The notes: generated from the letters alone by a model not told the origin. 64,000 nt of DNA from DATJLY01 sp035532935 (GCA_035532935.1 DATKQE010000111.1:1-64000), one strand, 5' to 3'. Counted from the first letter of the stretch, positions 8,245 through 17,227 are shown. Made by a program: numbers and translations.

Positions 8245-8958
8245 ATGTCGGGGAACGTCGCGCTCGAATTCGACCACGGGGTCGCCGTCATCACGATGGC
8301 GAATCCCGGCCGCCTCAACGCCATGGACGACGCCGTCGCATCCGGTCTTGCCGCGGCGGTGGCGCAGGCCGCGGCGGCGGAGGGAGTGGGCGCGCTGGTT
8401 CTGCGCGGCGCCGGGCGCGAGGCGTTCTGCTCTGGCGTCGATCTCAAATTCGTCGCCGCGTTCGGCGACCGCGCGGCGGCGTTCGCCACCGTCGGCAAGG
8501 GCGTCGACGCGTTCCTGGCCGCGATGGCCGCGCTGCCGTTCCCCAGCATCGCCATGCTGCACGGGGTCTGCTATGGCGGCGGCGTGCAGCTCGCGGTCAC
8601 CGCCGATTTCCGCTTCGCCGACACCGCGCTCAAGCTGGTGATCCCCGCGGTCAAGAACGGGCTGCACTATCCCATTCCTGCGCTGGAGCGGCTGATGCGG
8701 CTCGTCGGGCCGAGCCGGACCCGGCGCCTGGTGCTCGAAGGCGAGCGCCTGCCGCCCGAGCTGCTGCTCGGCTGGGGGCTCGTCGACGAGCTGCATCCGC
8801 CCGAGCGTCTCGAAGAGGCCACGCTCGCCTTCGCCCGCCGCCTCGCGGCGCAGCCGCGCGCCGTCGTCCCCGCCTATATGCAGATCCTGCACGCGGTCGA
8901 ATCCGGCGACATCACCGCCGCTTCGCGGCTGCGCGATGAAGCGCGGCGCCGCAATTGA
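8245..8958 (+). CDS. Enoyl-CoA hydratase/isomerase (crotonase) family protein
   Basis: A crotonase-fold protein of 237 residues. NPGRLNAMDDA, the oxyanion-hole segments FCSGVDLKF and GVCYGGGVQLA, and the LLLGWGLVDELHPPERL block are typical. Canonical hydratases have Glu in GGGCELA and in the following QPE segment. Here these read GGGVQLA and IPAVKNG, so both catalytic Glu appear absent and hydration is doubtful; another CoA-ester reaction (isomerase, hydrolase, decarboxylase) is possible. The start at 8245 is where family similarity begins, although the frame is open further upstream. The next gene, a hydrolase, follows in the same direction. Confidence 0.85.
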   Translation: MSGNVALEFDHGVAVITMANPGRLNAMDDAVASGLAAAVAQAAAAEGVGALVLRGAGREAFCSGVDLKFVAAFGDRAAAFATVGKGVDAFLAAMAALPFPSIAMLHGVCYGGGVQLAVTADFRFADTALKLVIPAVKNGLHYPIPALERLMRLVGPSRTRRLVLEGERLPPELLLGWGLVDELHPPERLEEATLAFARRLAAQPRAVVPAYMQILHAVESGDITAASRLRDEARRRN

Positions 8959-9010
8959 CCCTCCCAACGTGCCATGAAATGATCGCGCGAACGACGGCAG
9001 GAGGAACGCC

Positions 9011-9856
9011 ATGCCCACAGCGAACATCCGCGGTGCCACCATCGTCTATGAGGTGCTCGGCAAGGACGGGCCATGGGTGGCGCTGTCGCCGGGCGGGCGG
9101 CGCGGCCTCGACGAGGTGCGGTCGCTCGCCAAGCGCGTGGCCGATGGCGGCTTTCGCGTCGTCATCTACGATCGCCGCAATTGCGGCGCTTCCGATGTCG
9201 TGCTCGAGGGAACCGATTCGGAATACGAGATCTGGGCCGACGATCTCTACGTGCTGATGTCGCAGCTCAAGGCGCTGCCGGCCTATATCGGCGGCGCGTC
9301 GTCGGGATGCCGGCTGTCGACGCTGTTCGCGCTGCGCCATCCCGAGGCGGTGCGCGGCCTCCTGCTCACGCGCGTGACCGGCGGCCGCTTCGCTTGCGAG
9401 CGCCTCGCCGAAAATTATTATGGGCAATACATCAGGGCGGCCGAGCAGGGCGGCATGGCGGCCGTATGCGCGACCGAACATTTTCGCGACCGCATCGCCG
9501 CCAACCCTGCCAATCGCGCGCGGATCATGGCCATGGATCCCCAGCGCTTCATCGCCACCATGCGGCACTGGGCCGAGCCTTTTGCCACCGGCAGCGATCT
9601 CCCGATGATCGGCGCGACGGCGAAGGATCTGGGCTCGATCCGCGTCCCGACGCTCGTCGTTCCCGGCCATGACAAGACCCACAACCGCGCCACCGGCGAG
9701 AAGGCCGGCCGGCTCATCCCCGGCGCGGAAATCCATGTCATCATGGCCGAGGACAAGGACGTCGATCTCGCGGTCGAGGACTGGGAGGAGAAGGAAGGCG
9801 AGTTGGCGGCGCTGTTCATCGACTTCATGCGCCGCGCCGAGAAGCGCGCGGCCTGA
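9011..9856 (+). CDS. Alpha/beta-fold hydrolase
   Basis: A 281-residue alpha/beta hydrolase. The core is YDRRNCGASDVV (strand and oxyanion loop), the nucleophile elbow GGASSGCRLS with Ser98, and VPTLVVPGHDKTHN, which supplies the acid region. The usual C-terminal GH motif with the catalytic His is not evident; the tail reads AEDKDVDLAVEDW. The triad may therefore be degenerate or the His may lie elsewhere. A strong ribosome-binding site (aggagg) precedes the ATG. It sits 52 bases after the crotonase, so the two may be co-transcribed. Substrate unknown. Confidence 0.8.
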   Translation: MPTANIRGATIVYEVLGKDGPWVALSPGGRRGLDEVRSLAKRVADGGFRVVIYDRRNCGASDVVLEGTDSEYEIWADDLYVLMSQLKALPAYIGGASSGCRLSTLFALRHPEAVRGLLLTRVTGGRFACERLAENYYGQYIRAAEQGGMAAVCATEHFRDRIAANPANRARIMAMDPQRFIATMRHWAEPFATGSDLPMIGATAKDLGSIRVPTLVVPGHDKTHNRATGEKAGRLIPGAEIHVIMAEDKDVDLAVEDWEEKEGELAALFIDFMRRAEKRAA

Positions 9857-9861
9857 GCCGG

Positions 9862-11094
9862 TCATTCGGCGCTGCCGAGTTCCTCCGCCGTGAGCACCGC
9901 GGCACCGTAATCGCGCAGCACGGCGACGGGATCGTGCGCGCGCTCCTCGGGGCTGCGCGCCTCGGGCGGCTTCAGCTGCGCCTCGAGATGCGCGCCAAGG
10001 CGCCGGCCGCGGACGACGAGCGCGTTGCCGAAGGCGCAGCGCTCGCGGTCGTAGCGCGCGAGCGCCGGCTCGAGCTCCGCTTCCGCCAGCGCATCGGCCA
10101 GCGAGAGCGCATCGAGCGCCGCCTTGGTGACGCCGGCGCCGACATGGGGGCGCGCGGCAAAGGCGGCATCGCCCAGGAGCGCGACCCGCCCCACCACGAT
10201 CCGCGGCGAGATGAGATCGAAGATCGGCTGCAACAGCAGCTTGCGCGTCCGCGCCACGGCGAACGCGAGCTGCGGCGCCAGCACGTCTTCGGCATGCGCC
10301 TTGACCTCGGCCACGAGTTCCGGCCGGATCAACGGCGGCGGAATCGACGTTCCGTGGCATTGGCCGGTGGCGTCGGTGCAGAGATCGGGCAGGCCCTTCG
10401 CCTCGTCGATCGGACGAAACCACACCCAGTGATAGCGCCGCTCGCCGGGCCGCGCGTAGGCTTCGCCGCCCGGCATCGGCAGCGCGATGATCAACTCGCC
10501 CTCGGGCAGGCCGAAGGTGAAGCGGTTGAACACCGCTGCGTGAATATCCGGCGGCAGGTCGGCTTCATCAAGGATGCCGCGCCAGGCGACATAGCCGGCA
10601 TAGCGCGGCGGCGCCTCGGGCAGGACGTTCTGCCGCACCGTCGAATGAATCCCGTCGGCGCCGATCAGAAGATCGCCCTCGACCCGCGTCCCGTCGGCGA
10701 AGCCGGCGGCGACGCCGTGCGCGTCGGTCTCGAGCCGCTCGAACCGCGCGCCGGCGTGATAGCTCGCGGGCGGCAGACGGTCCTTGAGCGGGCGGTAGAC
10801 GCGGTCCCAGGCGCTATTCACCGCCGGCACGGCAAGCTCGTGCGTCACCGCGCCGCTGCGGTCGAGGCAGATGCGCGACTTGATGTGAACGCCAGCCGAG
10901 GGATCGAGTTCGATGCCGATCCGGCGCAGCAGCGTGAACAGCGCCCCCCGCGTGCCGATGCCGGAACCGCGGCCGGCCAAATCCTCGGCGCTGCGCTCGA
11001 ACACGTCGACTTCCCAGCCGGCACCCAGCAGCAGGTGCGCGGCGAAGAGGCCGCCGACCGAGCCACCGATGACGAGCGCGCGCTTGCCGCTCAC
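9862..11094 (-). CDS. FAD-dependent aromatic monooxygenase (PHBH/UbiH-like)
   Basis: This flavoprotein monooxygenase has 410 residues. The N-terminal FAD dinucleotide motif is ALVIGGSVGGLFAAHLLL, the DG motif is LIGADGIHSTVRQ, and the GD motif is ALLGDAAFAARPHVGAGVTKA. Relatives hydroxylate phenolic or heteroaromatic acids using NAD(P)H and O2. The GTG start at 11094 overlaps the preceding stop (GTGA), so the open frame further upstream is not part of the gene. It forms a two-gene leftward operon with the SnoaL-like protein, and plausibly acts on the same aromatic compounds as the neighbouring LigA/HyuAB/decarboxylase operon. Substrate is inferred only by context. Confidence 0.88.
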   Translation of the reverse strand: MSGKRALVIGGSVGGLFAAHLLLGAGWEVDVFERSAEDLAGRGSGIGTRGALFTLLRRIGIELDPSAGVHIKSRICLDRSGAVTHELAVPAVNSAWDRVYRPLKDRLPPASYHAGARFERLETDAHGVAAGFADGTRVEGDLLIGADGIHSTVRQNVLPEAPPRYAGYVAWRGILDEADLPPDIHAAVFNRFTFGLPEGELIIALPMPGGEAYARPGERRYHWVWFRPIDEAKGLPDLCTDATGQCHGTSIPPPLIRPELVAEVKAHAEDVLAPQLAFAVARTRKLLLQPIFDLISPRIVVGRVALLGDAAFAARPHVGAGVTKAALDALSLADALAEAELEPALARYDRERCAFGNALVVRGRRLGAHLEAQLKPPEARSPEERAHDPVAVLRDYGAAVLTAEELGSAE

Positions 11095-11618
11095 CCGGTC
11101 CTGCCCCCGCTCGCCGGTTCGAGCCCCTGGCGCAGGATCTGCCGCGCCTCTTCGGTGCCGACCGGACGCGAGACCCGGCTCTTGATCTTCCATCCGTCGG
11201 GGGTGCGCACCAACGTCCAGCGGTTCGTGCCCAGGCGGTGCACGCGATAGCCTTTCGACGTGCCGTGATTGGCGATCGTCACCGGATCGCCTTGGGTCTG
11301 CGGCACGAGAATCTGCAGATACGAGGTCACGATCGCGGTGTCGCCCTTGATCGCGATGTGCGGCAGGCCGGCGAAATGGCCGATGCCGTTCTCGATCGCC
11401 GCGAGATGCGCCGGGGTGCGGACATGGGCGGCAATGTTCTCGCGTCCCTTGATATCCTTGTCGGAACCGAGATCGAACGAGCCGTCCTCGGTCCACGCGG
11501 TGCGGATATATTCGGTGGCGCCGGTATCGGCGCCCGGCGGGTGGGCGGCGACGAGATTGAGGATCTCGAGCCGGTCCTCGACGTCGCGGAGGCGGTCTTC
11601 CAGGCTGCGCGTGCTCAT
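11091..11618 (-). CDS. SnoaL/NTF2-like nuclear-transport-factor-fold protein
   Basis: A small alpha+beta-barrel protein of 175 residues of the SnoaL-like/NTF2 superfamily: an N-terminal helix pair (SLEDRLRDVEDRLEILNLV), the TAWTEDGSFDLG strand, then alternating strands with VTSYLQILV and RWTLVRTPDGWKI. Family members are dehydratases, isomerases or small subunits that assist oxygenases. Start 11618 has a good ribosome-binding site (ggaaggag). It is coupled by GTGA to the FAD monooxygenase, so a helper or consecutive role in the same conversion is likely. Exact activity unknown. Confidence 0.82.
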   Translation of the reverse strand: MSTRSLEDRLRDVEDRLEILNLVAAHPPGADTGATEYIRTAWTEDGSFDLGSDKDIKGRENIAAHVRTPAHLAAIENGIGHFAGLPHIAIKGDTAIVTSYLQILVPQTQGDPVTIANHGTSKGYRVHRLGTNRWTLVRTPDGWKIKSRVSRPVGTEEARQILRQGLEPASGGRTG

Positions 11619-11650
11619 CGCTGGCTCCTTCCGGGTTGAGACCACGCGCG

Positions 11651-11678
11651 AGCATAAAGGGGGGCGGTGCGAATGCAA
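11651..11678 (-). promoter_or_regulatory. Candidate sigma70-type promoter for the SnoaL/FAD-monooxygenase operon
   Basis: On the minus strand TTGCAT (complement of 11673-11678) and TATGCT (complement of 11651-11656) are separated by 16 bases and lie about 33 bases before the SnoaL start codon and its ribosome-binding site. The match to TTGACA/TATAAT is moderate. The position in the divergent gap supports it; no experimental evidence. Confidence 0.4.
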
Positions 11679-11738
11679 GCCGCCGGGCCGGCCGCGTCCG
11701 TGCTATGATCGGTGCAGGACGATATGAGCGAGGCGGCG

Positions 11739-11999
11739 ATGACTGATTATTGGCTCAGCAAGCTGTTCTTCGACCTGCAGCGCGGAGGGCTCGGCGCCGA
11801 ATACCGTGCCGACCGCGGCAAGGTGCTGGAGCGCTATCCGCTGAAGCCCGAGGTGAAGGCGGCGCTGCTGCGCGACGACGTTGCGGTGCTGTCGCGTCTC
11901 GTCAATCCCTATCTCCTGCGCTATTATTTTTCCTGCATCGGCACGCCCGACGATGTCTTCATTCGCAGCCTGCGCGAGGGCGCGCGCCAGCCGGCATGA
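11739..11999 (+). CDS. LigA-type protocatechuate 4,5-dioxygenase alpha-subunit-like protein
   Basis: A small all-helical protein of 86 residues resembling the LigA subunit of LigAB-type extradiol dioxygenases: YWLSKLFFDLQR, EYRADRGKVLERYPLKPEVKAALLRDDVAVL and LVNPYLLRYYFSCIG. LigA caps the active site of the catalytic LigB; alone it is not expected to cleave rings. No LigB gene is in the window. The ATG at 11739 has gagg five bases upstream; an ATG at 11724 and a GTG at 11712 are alternatives. It is followed after 35 bases by hyuA in the same direction, so it probably heads this operon. Confidence 0.75.
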   Translation: MTDYWLSKLFFDLQRGGLGAEYRADRGKVLERYPLKPEVKAALLRDDVAVLSRLVNPYLLRYYFSCIGTPDDVFIRSLREGARQPA

Positions 12000-12034
12000 G
12001 CTGGTATCAATAATTCTTCGGGCGGGGTTTCATC

Positions 12035-14068
12035 GTGCTGGTGGTCGCGGTCGATATCGGCGGGACGTTTACCGATCTCATGGGCTTCGATGCGGCGACG
12101 GGCCGCTTCGCCCAGGCGAAGAGCCTGACCACGCCGGCGCAATTGGTGCAGGGCGTTGTCGACTGCCTTGCCAAGAGCGGGCTTGCGCCGGCCGCCATCG
12201 CCGAGCTCATTCACGGCTCGACGGTCGCCATCAACACGCTGATCGAACGCAAGGGCGCGAAGACCGGCCTCATCGTCACGTCGGGCACGCGCGACGTTTA
12301 TGCCATCGGCCGCGGCAACCGGCCCGAATCCTATAATCTCTACTTCCATCGCCATCGCCCGCTGGTGTCGCGCCGGCTCACTCGCGAGGTACAGGAGCGC
12401 GTGCTGGCGTCCGGTGCGGAACACGAGCCGCTCGACCGCGCCGGCGTCGCGGCGGCGTGCCGGTTCCTCGCCGCCGAGGGGGTCGAGGCGGTCGCGGTGT
12501 GCTTTCTCCATTCCTATGCCAATCCCGAGCACGAGCGCGAAGCGGGCGCCATCGTCGCCGCCACGCTGCCCGATGCCTATGTCTCGCTCTCGCACGAGAT
12601 CCTGCGCGAGTACCGCGAATTCGAACGGACCTCGACGGCGGCGGTGAACGCCTATATCGGGCCCAAGGTCGGCGGCTATGTCGAGAATCTGCGCTCGAGC
12701 CTCGGCGCGATCGGCTTCGGCGGCGAGCTTTCGATCATGCGCTCGAACGGCGGCGTGATGACGCCGGAGCTTGCGACCAAGCGCCCGGTGGCGATGATGG
12801 AATCGGGGCCCGTGGGCGGCATCATCGCCGCGGCCAGGGTCGGCGAGGCGCTGGGCTTTCCCAACGTGATCTCGTTCGACATGGGCGGCACCACCGCGAA
12901 GGCCAGTCTCGTGCGCGGCGGCGCGCCGACCATGGCCGCGGGCTATTACGTCGGCGGCTATGCCAGCGGCCACCCGGTGATGGTGCCGGTCATCGACCTG
13001 GTCGAGGTCGGCGCCGGCGGCGGCAGCATCGCCCGGATCGACGAGATCGGCGCGCTCAAGGTCGGGCCGCAGAGCGCGGGCGCCGATCCCGGGCCGATCT
13101 GCTACTGCGGCGGCGGGACCGAGCCGACCATCACCGATGCCAATGTCGTGCTCGGGCGGCTCAATCCCGACGATTTTCTTGGCGGCGAGATGAAGCTCGA
13201 CGGCGCGACCGCGCGCGACGGGATTGCAGCGAAGATCGCCGCGCCGCTCAAGCTCGACGTGATCGCGGCCGCCAATGCCATCATCGAGATCGCGATCGCC
13301 AAGATGTCGCTCGCCGTGCGCGAGGTCTCGGTCGAGAAGGGCTACGACCCGCGCGATTTCGCGCTGGTGGCTTCGGGCGGCGCGGGGCCGCTCCACATCA
13401 TGGCGATCGCGCGCGAGCTGCACGTACCGACCGTGATCGTGCCGCTGTTCCCGTCGCATTTCTCGGCGCTCGGCATGCTGCTCGCGGACGAGCGGCATGA
13501 TTTCATCCGCACCCATTTCGTCGATCTCGAACGGCTCGACTTCGCGGCGCTCGCCCGCATTCACGACGACATGGTGGCGGAGGCCGAGGCGGCGCTGCGG
13601 CAAAGGGCGGGCGCGCGCTACGAGACCCATCTCGACATCCGCTATGTCGGCCAGGAGTTCACGCTGCCGGTCCCGGTGCAGATCGCGCAGATCCGTGACG
13701 CCGACCGTGCCGGCATCCGCGCGGCGTTCGATGCGCTCTACGAGCAGCGCTATGCCCACCATTCGCCCGACGAGCCGGTGGAGCTGGTGAATATTCGGCT
13801 CGCGGCGATCGGGCAACGGCCGCGGCTTGCGTTCCCGCGGCTCGAAGCGGGCGGCGCTGCCGTGCCCGAGCGCCGGCGGAAGGTGCATCTCGGTGGGCCG
13901 GCGCCGGTCGAATGTCCGGTCTATCGCCGCGCGGCGCTGCCGGCGGGCGGGCGCATCGACGGTCCCGCGATCGTCCAGGAGCACGGCACGACCACGGTGC
14001 TGTTTCCGGGCGACCGGCTCGTTGTGGCGCCCGCGGGCGAGCTCGTGGTTACGGTGGGAGAAGGTTGA
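12035..14068 (+). CDS. hyuA: Hydantoinase/oxoprolinase A-type subunit (HyuA family)
   Basis: An ATP-dependent hydantoinase/5-oxoprolinase/acetophenone-carboxylase-type large subunit of 677 residues. The actin-like ATPase signatures are VDIGGTFTD at the N-terminus, ESGPVGG and SFDMGGTTAKA in the middle, and ASGGAGPLH. Relatives pair with HyuB to cleave or carboxylate cyclic amides or aryl ketones. It starts with GTG at 12035; a GTG two codons on is possible. The stop overlaps the ATG of hyuB by one base (TGATG). Context with a LigA-like and a dihydroxyphthalate-decarboxylase-like gene suggests a cyclic-amide or aromatic substrate, which is inference. Confidence 0.9.
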   Translation: MLVVAVDIGGTFTDLMGFDAATGRFAQAKSLTTPAQLVQGVVDCLAKSGLAPAAIAELIHGSTVAINTLIERKGAKTGLIVTSGTRDVYAIGRGNRPESYNLYFHRHRPLVSRRLTREVQERVLASGAEHEPLDRAGVAAACRFLAAEGVEAVAVCFLHSYANPEHEREAGAIVAATLPDAYVSLSHEILREYREFERTSTAAVNAYIGPKVGGYVENLRSSLGAIGFGGELSIMRSNGGVMTPELATKRPVAMMESGPVGGIIAAARVGEALGFPNVISFDMGGTTAKASLVRGGAPTMAAGYYVGGYASGHPVMVPVIDLVEVGAGGGSIARIDEIGALKVGPQSAGADPGPICYCGGGTEPTITDANVVLGRLNPDDFLGGEMKLDGATARDGIAAKIAAPLKLDVIAAANAIIEIAIAKMSLAVREVSVEKGYDPRDFALVASGGAGPLHIMAIARELHVPTVIVPLFPSHFSALGMLLADERHDFIRTHFVDLERLDFAALARIHDDMVAEAEAALRQRAGARYETHLDIRYVGQEFTLPVPVQIAQIRDADRAGIRAAFDALYEQRYAHHSPDEPVELVNIRLAAIGQRPRLAFPRLEAGGAAVPERRRKVHLGGPAPVECPVYRRAALPAGGRIDGPAIVQEHGTTTVLFPGDRLVVAPAGELVVTVGEG

Positions 14069-15810
14069 TGGAGCCGCGTCTCGACCCGGTGACGCTCGAG
14101 GTCATTCGCAACGCCTTGCCGGCTATCGCCAACGAGATGGCCGCCGATCTCCAGCGCACCTCCTACAACATGATGATCTACGAGGTGCGCGACTTCTGCA
14201 CCGCGCTGGTGCAGCCCGACGGTGCGCTGGTGTCGCAGAACGTCGGCGGCGTGTCGCATTTCGTCGCCGATCTCGGCGTCATCATCACCGACGGCATGGC
14301 GCGCTATGGCACGGACGGATTCCGGCCGGGCGACGTCATCATCACCAATCATCAGGCGGTGGCCGGCCAGCACCTCAACAACATCGTCATCTACACGCCC
14401 TATTTCCGCGATGGCGAGCTGTTGATGTTCGCGATCGTGCGAGCGCACTGGATCGACGTCGGCGGCATGAGCACCGGCTTCGGCGCCGGGCCGCACGTCG
14501 CCGAGCCGTGGCTCGAAGGCTTGCAGTTGAACCAGCTCAAGATCTATCGCGAAGGCCGGCTCGACGAGACGCTCTACCGCGTCATCAGCGACAACATCCG
14601 CTTTCCCGAATCCTCGCTCGGCGACATGAAATCGCAGATGGCCGCCTGCCGTCTCGCCGCGCGCCGGCTCGACGAGCTGTTTGCCAAATACGGCCGCGAC
14701 ACCATTCTCGGCGCGATCACGCAGATCTTCGATGAGACCGAGCGCAAATGCCGCAACGTCATCGCCGCCATTCCCGACGGCGTTTACGAGGCGTCATCGG
14801 CGCTCGACGAGGACGGGGTGCTGCCGGACGATCCGGTGCGGCTTCACGCCAAGGTCACGGTCGCGTCCGGGCGCATGACGATCGACCTGTCGCAATGCTC
14901 GCCCGAGCGCAAGGCGGGCATCAACGCGCGCACCTATGCCGCGGCGCGCGTCGCCTACAAGGCGCTCACCGCGCCGCTCGATCCGGTCAACGAGGGCTCG
15001 TTCCGCGCCCTCGACGTCGTCATTCCCGAAGGCAACATCATGATGGCGCGCTATCCCGCGCCGATGTCGGGCTGGAGCCTCATCATTCCCATGGTCGTCG
15101 ATACCATCGTCGCGGCGCTCGGGCCGGCGATGCCGGACCGCGTGCCGGGCGCGCATCACGGGCTGCTGGGCGGCGCGGTGGTGTTCTTCGGCGTCGATCC
15201 CGCCACCAAACGCCGCTTCGTCGTGCAGAGCATCGAGGGCGGCGGCTGGGGCGGGCGGCCGATGGAGGATGGCGAGTCGGGCACGGTGTCGGTCTGCCAG
15301 GGCGACGTGCGCAACGGCTCGATCGAAGGCATCGAGATGAAATGTCCGGTGCTGGTGCGGGGCCGCGCGCTCAGGCCCGATTCGGGCGGCGCCGGCCGGT
15401 TCCGCGGCGGGCTCGGGATCGACCTCACGGTCGAGAATTTCGTCGAGGGACGCTGGAATTTCGACCGCACCAAGCGCGACAAATGCCCGCCCTGGGGCAC
15501 GCGCGGTGGTCGTGCCGCCGGGACGGCGGACTATCTGCTGCGCTTGCCGCAGGAGAACGAGTTCCATTCGGTGGACGGGGCGCATCGCCCGGTGCCGACG
15601 CATAGCCAGGTGATCGTGCGCACCGGCGGCGGCGGCGGTTGGGGCGATCCCTTCGAGCGCGATCCTGCGCGCGTGCGCGCCGACGTGCTCGAGGAACTGG
15701 TCTCGCCTGCGGCGGCGCGCGAGGCCTATGGCGTGGAGCTGAACCGCGATCTCACGGTCGACGACGACGCGACGCGGGAGTTGCGCCGCACGCGGCGCGG
15801 CGCGCATTAG
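14068..15810 (+). CDS. hyuB: Hydantoinase B-type subunit (HyuB family)
   Basis: The partner subunit, 580 residues, begins LDPVTLEVIRNALPAIANEMAADLQRTS, the standard HyuB N-terminus, and includes the conserved DFCTALVQPDG, GDVIITNHQAV and a C-terminal GGGGGWGDPFERDP segment typical of the family. It acts in a complex with HyuA in ATP-dependent hydrolysis of hydantoin or 5-oxoproline-like rings, or in ketone carboxylation. The start overlaps the hyuA stop by one base, and the next gene follows after 10 bases with a ribosome-binding site, so the set is one transcription unit. Confidence 0.92.
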   Translation: MEPRLDPVTLEVIRNALPAIANEMAADLQRTSYNMMIYEVRDFCTALVQPDGALVSQNVGGVSHFVADLGVIITDGMARYGTDGFRPGDVIITNHQAVAGQHLNNIVIYTPYFRDGELLMFAIVRAHWIDVGGMSTGFGAGPHVAEPWLEGLQLNQLKIYREGRLDETLYRVISDNIRFPESSLGDMKSQMAACRLAARRLDELFAKYGRDTILGAITQIFDETERKCRNVIAAIPDGVYEASSALDEDGVLPDDPVRLHAKVTVASGRMTIDLSQCSPERKAGINARTYAAARVAYKALTAPLDPVNEGSFRALDVVIPEGNIMMARYPAPMSGWSLIIPMVVDTIVAALGPAMPDRVPGAHHGLLGGAVVFFGVDPATKRRFVVQSIEGGGWGGRPMEDGESGTVSVCQGDVRNGSIEGIEMKCPVLVRGRALRPDSGGAGRFRGGLGIDLTVENFVEGRWNFDRTKRDKCPPWGTRGGRAAGTADYLLRLPQENEFHSVDGAHRPVPTHSQVIVRTGGGGGWGDPFERDPARVRADVLEELVSPAAAREAYGVELNRDLTVDDDATRELRRTRRGAH

Positions 15811-15820
15811 GAGACGGGGG

Positions 15821-16810
15821 ATGGCCGAAAAGCTCAAGCTCACGGTGGCGTGCGGCGATTACGAGATCGTGCGCGCGCTCAAGGAAGGCGCGGTCGGGGC
15901 CGACGGCATCGATCTCACCGTGCTGACCGGGATGGGCTCGCGCGAGCGGCACTGGCGCATGGCGCGGCGGATGGAATTCGACGTCTGCGAACTCAATATC
16001 GGCGGCCATTTCATCGCACGCGACCAGGGCGTGCCCTTGGCGGGACTGCCGATCTATCTCCATCGCCGCTTCCGCCACGGCTTCGTCTTCGTCAATGCCG
16101 CCGCCGGCATCAAAGAGCCGCGCGATCTCATCGGCAAGACGATCGGCAGCACCAATTTTCAGCCGGCCTCCAACATCTGGATGCGCGGCATCCTCGAGCA
16201 ATATTACGGCCTGCCGCACCGGCAGGTGACGTGGCTGGTCGACCGCAGCGAGGACCTCGAATTCGAGCGGCAGAAAGACCTGCGCATCGTGACGGCGCCG
16301 CCCGGCAAGTCGGTCGAAACGATGCTGGCCGAGGGCGAAATCCCGGCCATGCTGTCGCCGTCGGTGCCGCGGCTCTTCGCCGAGGGCGACCGCCGCATCG
16401 TGCGCCTGTTCCCCGACTACAAGGCGGTCGAGATCGACTTCTTTCGCCGTACCGGCATCTTTCCGATCATGCACACGACCGTGATCCGGCAGGAGATCGT
16501 CGATCGTCATCCCTGGGTTGCGACCAACCTCCTCAAAGCGTTCGATCAGGCCAAGGCGCTGGCCTATCGCCGCATCGCCAATCCCCGTGTCGCGCCGCTC
16601 GCCTGGGTGCGCACGGCATGGGAGGAGCAGACGGAGATTCTCGGCGGCGATCCCTGGGAATATGGCCTGGGCCCGGCCAATCGCCGCAACCTCGAAACCA
16701 TCCTGCGCTATACCTACGAGCAAGGCATGATCCGGAAGCCGCTCTCGGTCGACGAGTTGTTCTTTGCCTGCGACCTTGGCGATGCCGCGGGCGAAGATGC
16801 GGGGCTGTGA
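15821..16810 (+). CDS. 4,5-dihydroxyphthalate decarboxylase-like protein (periplasmic-binding-protein fold), copy 1
   Basis: This 329-residue protein has the fold of NMT1/SsuA binding proteins but no signal peptide, so it is probably cytosolic. It matches the 4,5-dihydroxyphthalate decarboxylase-like family: VACGDYEIVRALKEG at the start, FDVCELN, LHRRFRHGFVFVN, SVETMLAEGEI, RLFPDY, TGIFPIMH, HPWVATNL and DPWEYGL. In phthalate degradation this enzyme removes one carboxylate to give protocatechuate. It lies directly after hyuB. A clear paralogue of identical length is at 31945-32934. The decarboxylase role is by family; substrate unproved. Confidence 0.82.
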   Translation: MAEKLKLTVACGDYEIVRALKEGAVGADGIDLTVLTGMGSRERHWRMARRMEFDVCELNIGGHFIARDQGVPLAGLPIYLHRRFRHGFVFVNAAAGIKEPRDLIGKTIGSTNFQPASNIWMRGILEQYYGLPHRQVTWLVDRSEDLEFERQKDLRIVTAPPGKSVETMLAEGEIPAMLSPSVPRLFAEGDRRIVRLFPDYKAVEIDFFRRTGIFPIMHTTVIRQEIVDRHPWVATNLLKAFDQAKALAYRRIANPRVAPLAWVRTAWEEQTEILGGDPWEYGLGPANRRNLETILRYTYEQGMIRKPLSVDELFFACDLGDAAGEDAGL

Positions 16811-16813
16811 CGA

Positions 16814-17044
16814 CTAGGGCGAGCGCCGCGCGACAATGCGCTCGCCGAGCCAGCCGAGCACGGCTGCGGCGATGCCGATGGCGATGAGCGCAATGCCCGC
16901 GACACGGAGATCCGCGCGGCCCAGGAAGCTCGATAATGCGCGCACGACGAAACCGGCGACGACGGTGGCCGCCGCCGCAATCCACAAGCCGCTGACAAGC
17001 GGGCGTCGGCGCCGGTCTGCGCCGTTGGTGCCGTGCCGCGACAT
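16814..17044 (-). CDS. Small hypothetical membrane protein, two transmembrane helices
   Basis: This 76-residue protein has a basic N-terminus (RHG-NGADRRRRP) followed by two predicted membrane helices: LWIAAAATVVAGFVVRAL and VAGIALIAIGIAAAVLGWLG, ending in a basic tail. A gggag site precedes the ATG at 17044, which decides this start over a longer frame. It converges with the decarboxylase-like gene with only three bases between. In layout it resembles the 62-residue protein at 19353-19541. No function can be assigned. Confidence 0.6.
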   Translation of the reverse strand: MSRHGTNGADRRRRPLVSGLWIAAAATVVAGFVVRALSSFLGRADLRVAGIALIAIGIAAAVLGWLGERIVARRSP

Positions 17045-17227
17045 TGCAACTCCCGGGCGGAGGACCATGCGTGGAGTCTATCTCAGCCGTGGCGGCGGCG
17101 ACAAGGATCGCCCGCGCGCCGCTCCCACGCGAATCGTTCCTTGGCGTCGGCGCAAGGTGCAGGAGGTGCCGCACGGCGGATCGAAGCCCGGCGCCGGGGC
17201 GTTGACGTCGGTGGGCGAGGGGCGGCG

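Noticed and set aside
11114..11128. A tRNA T-arm-like ggttcgagcccc sequence
   Set aside because: It lies inside the SnoaL-like coding region and no acceptor or anticodon stem surrounds it.
11924..13984. A 686-codon minus-strand open frame opposite hyuA
   Set aside because: No motifs and no ribosome-binding site; HyuA motifs are on the plus strand. It is a shadow frame.
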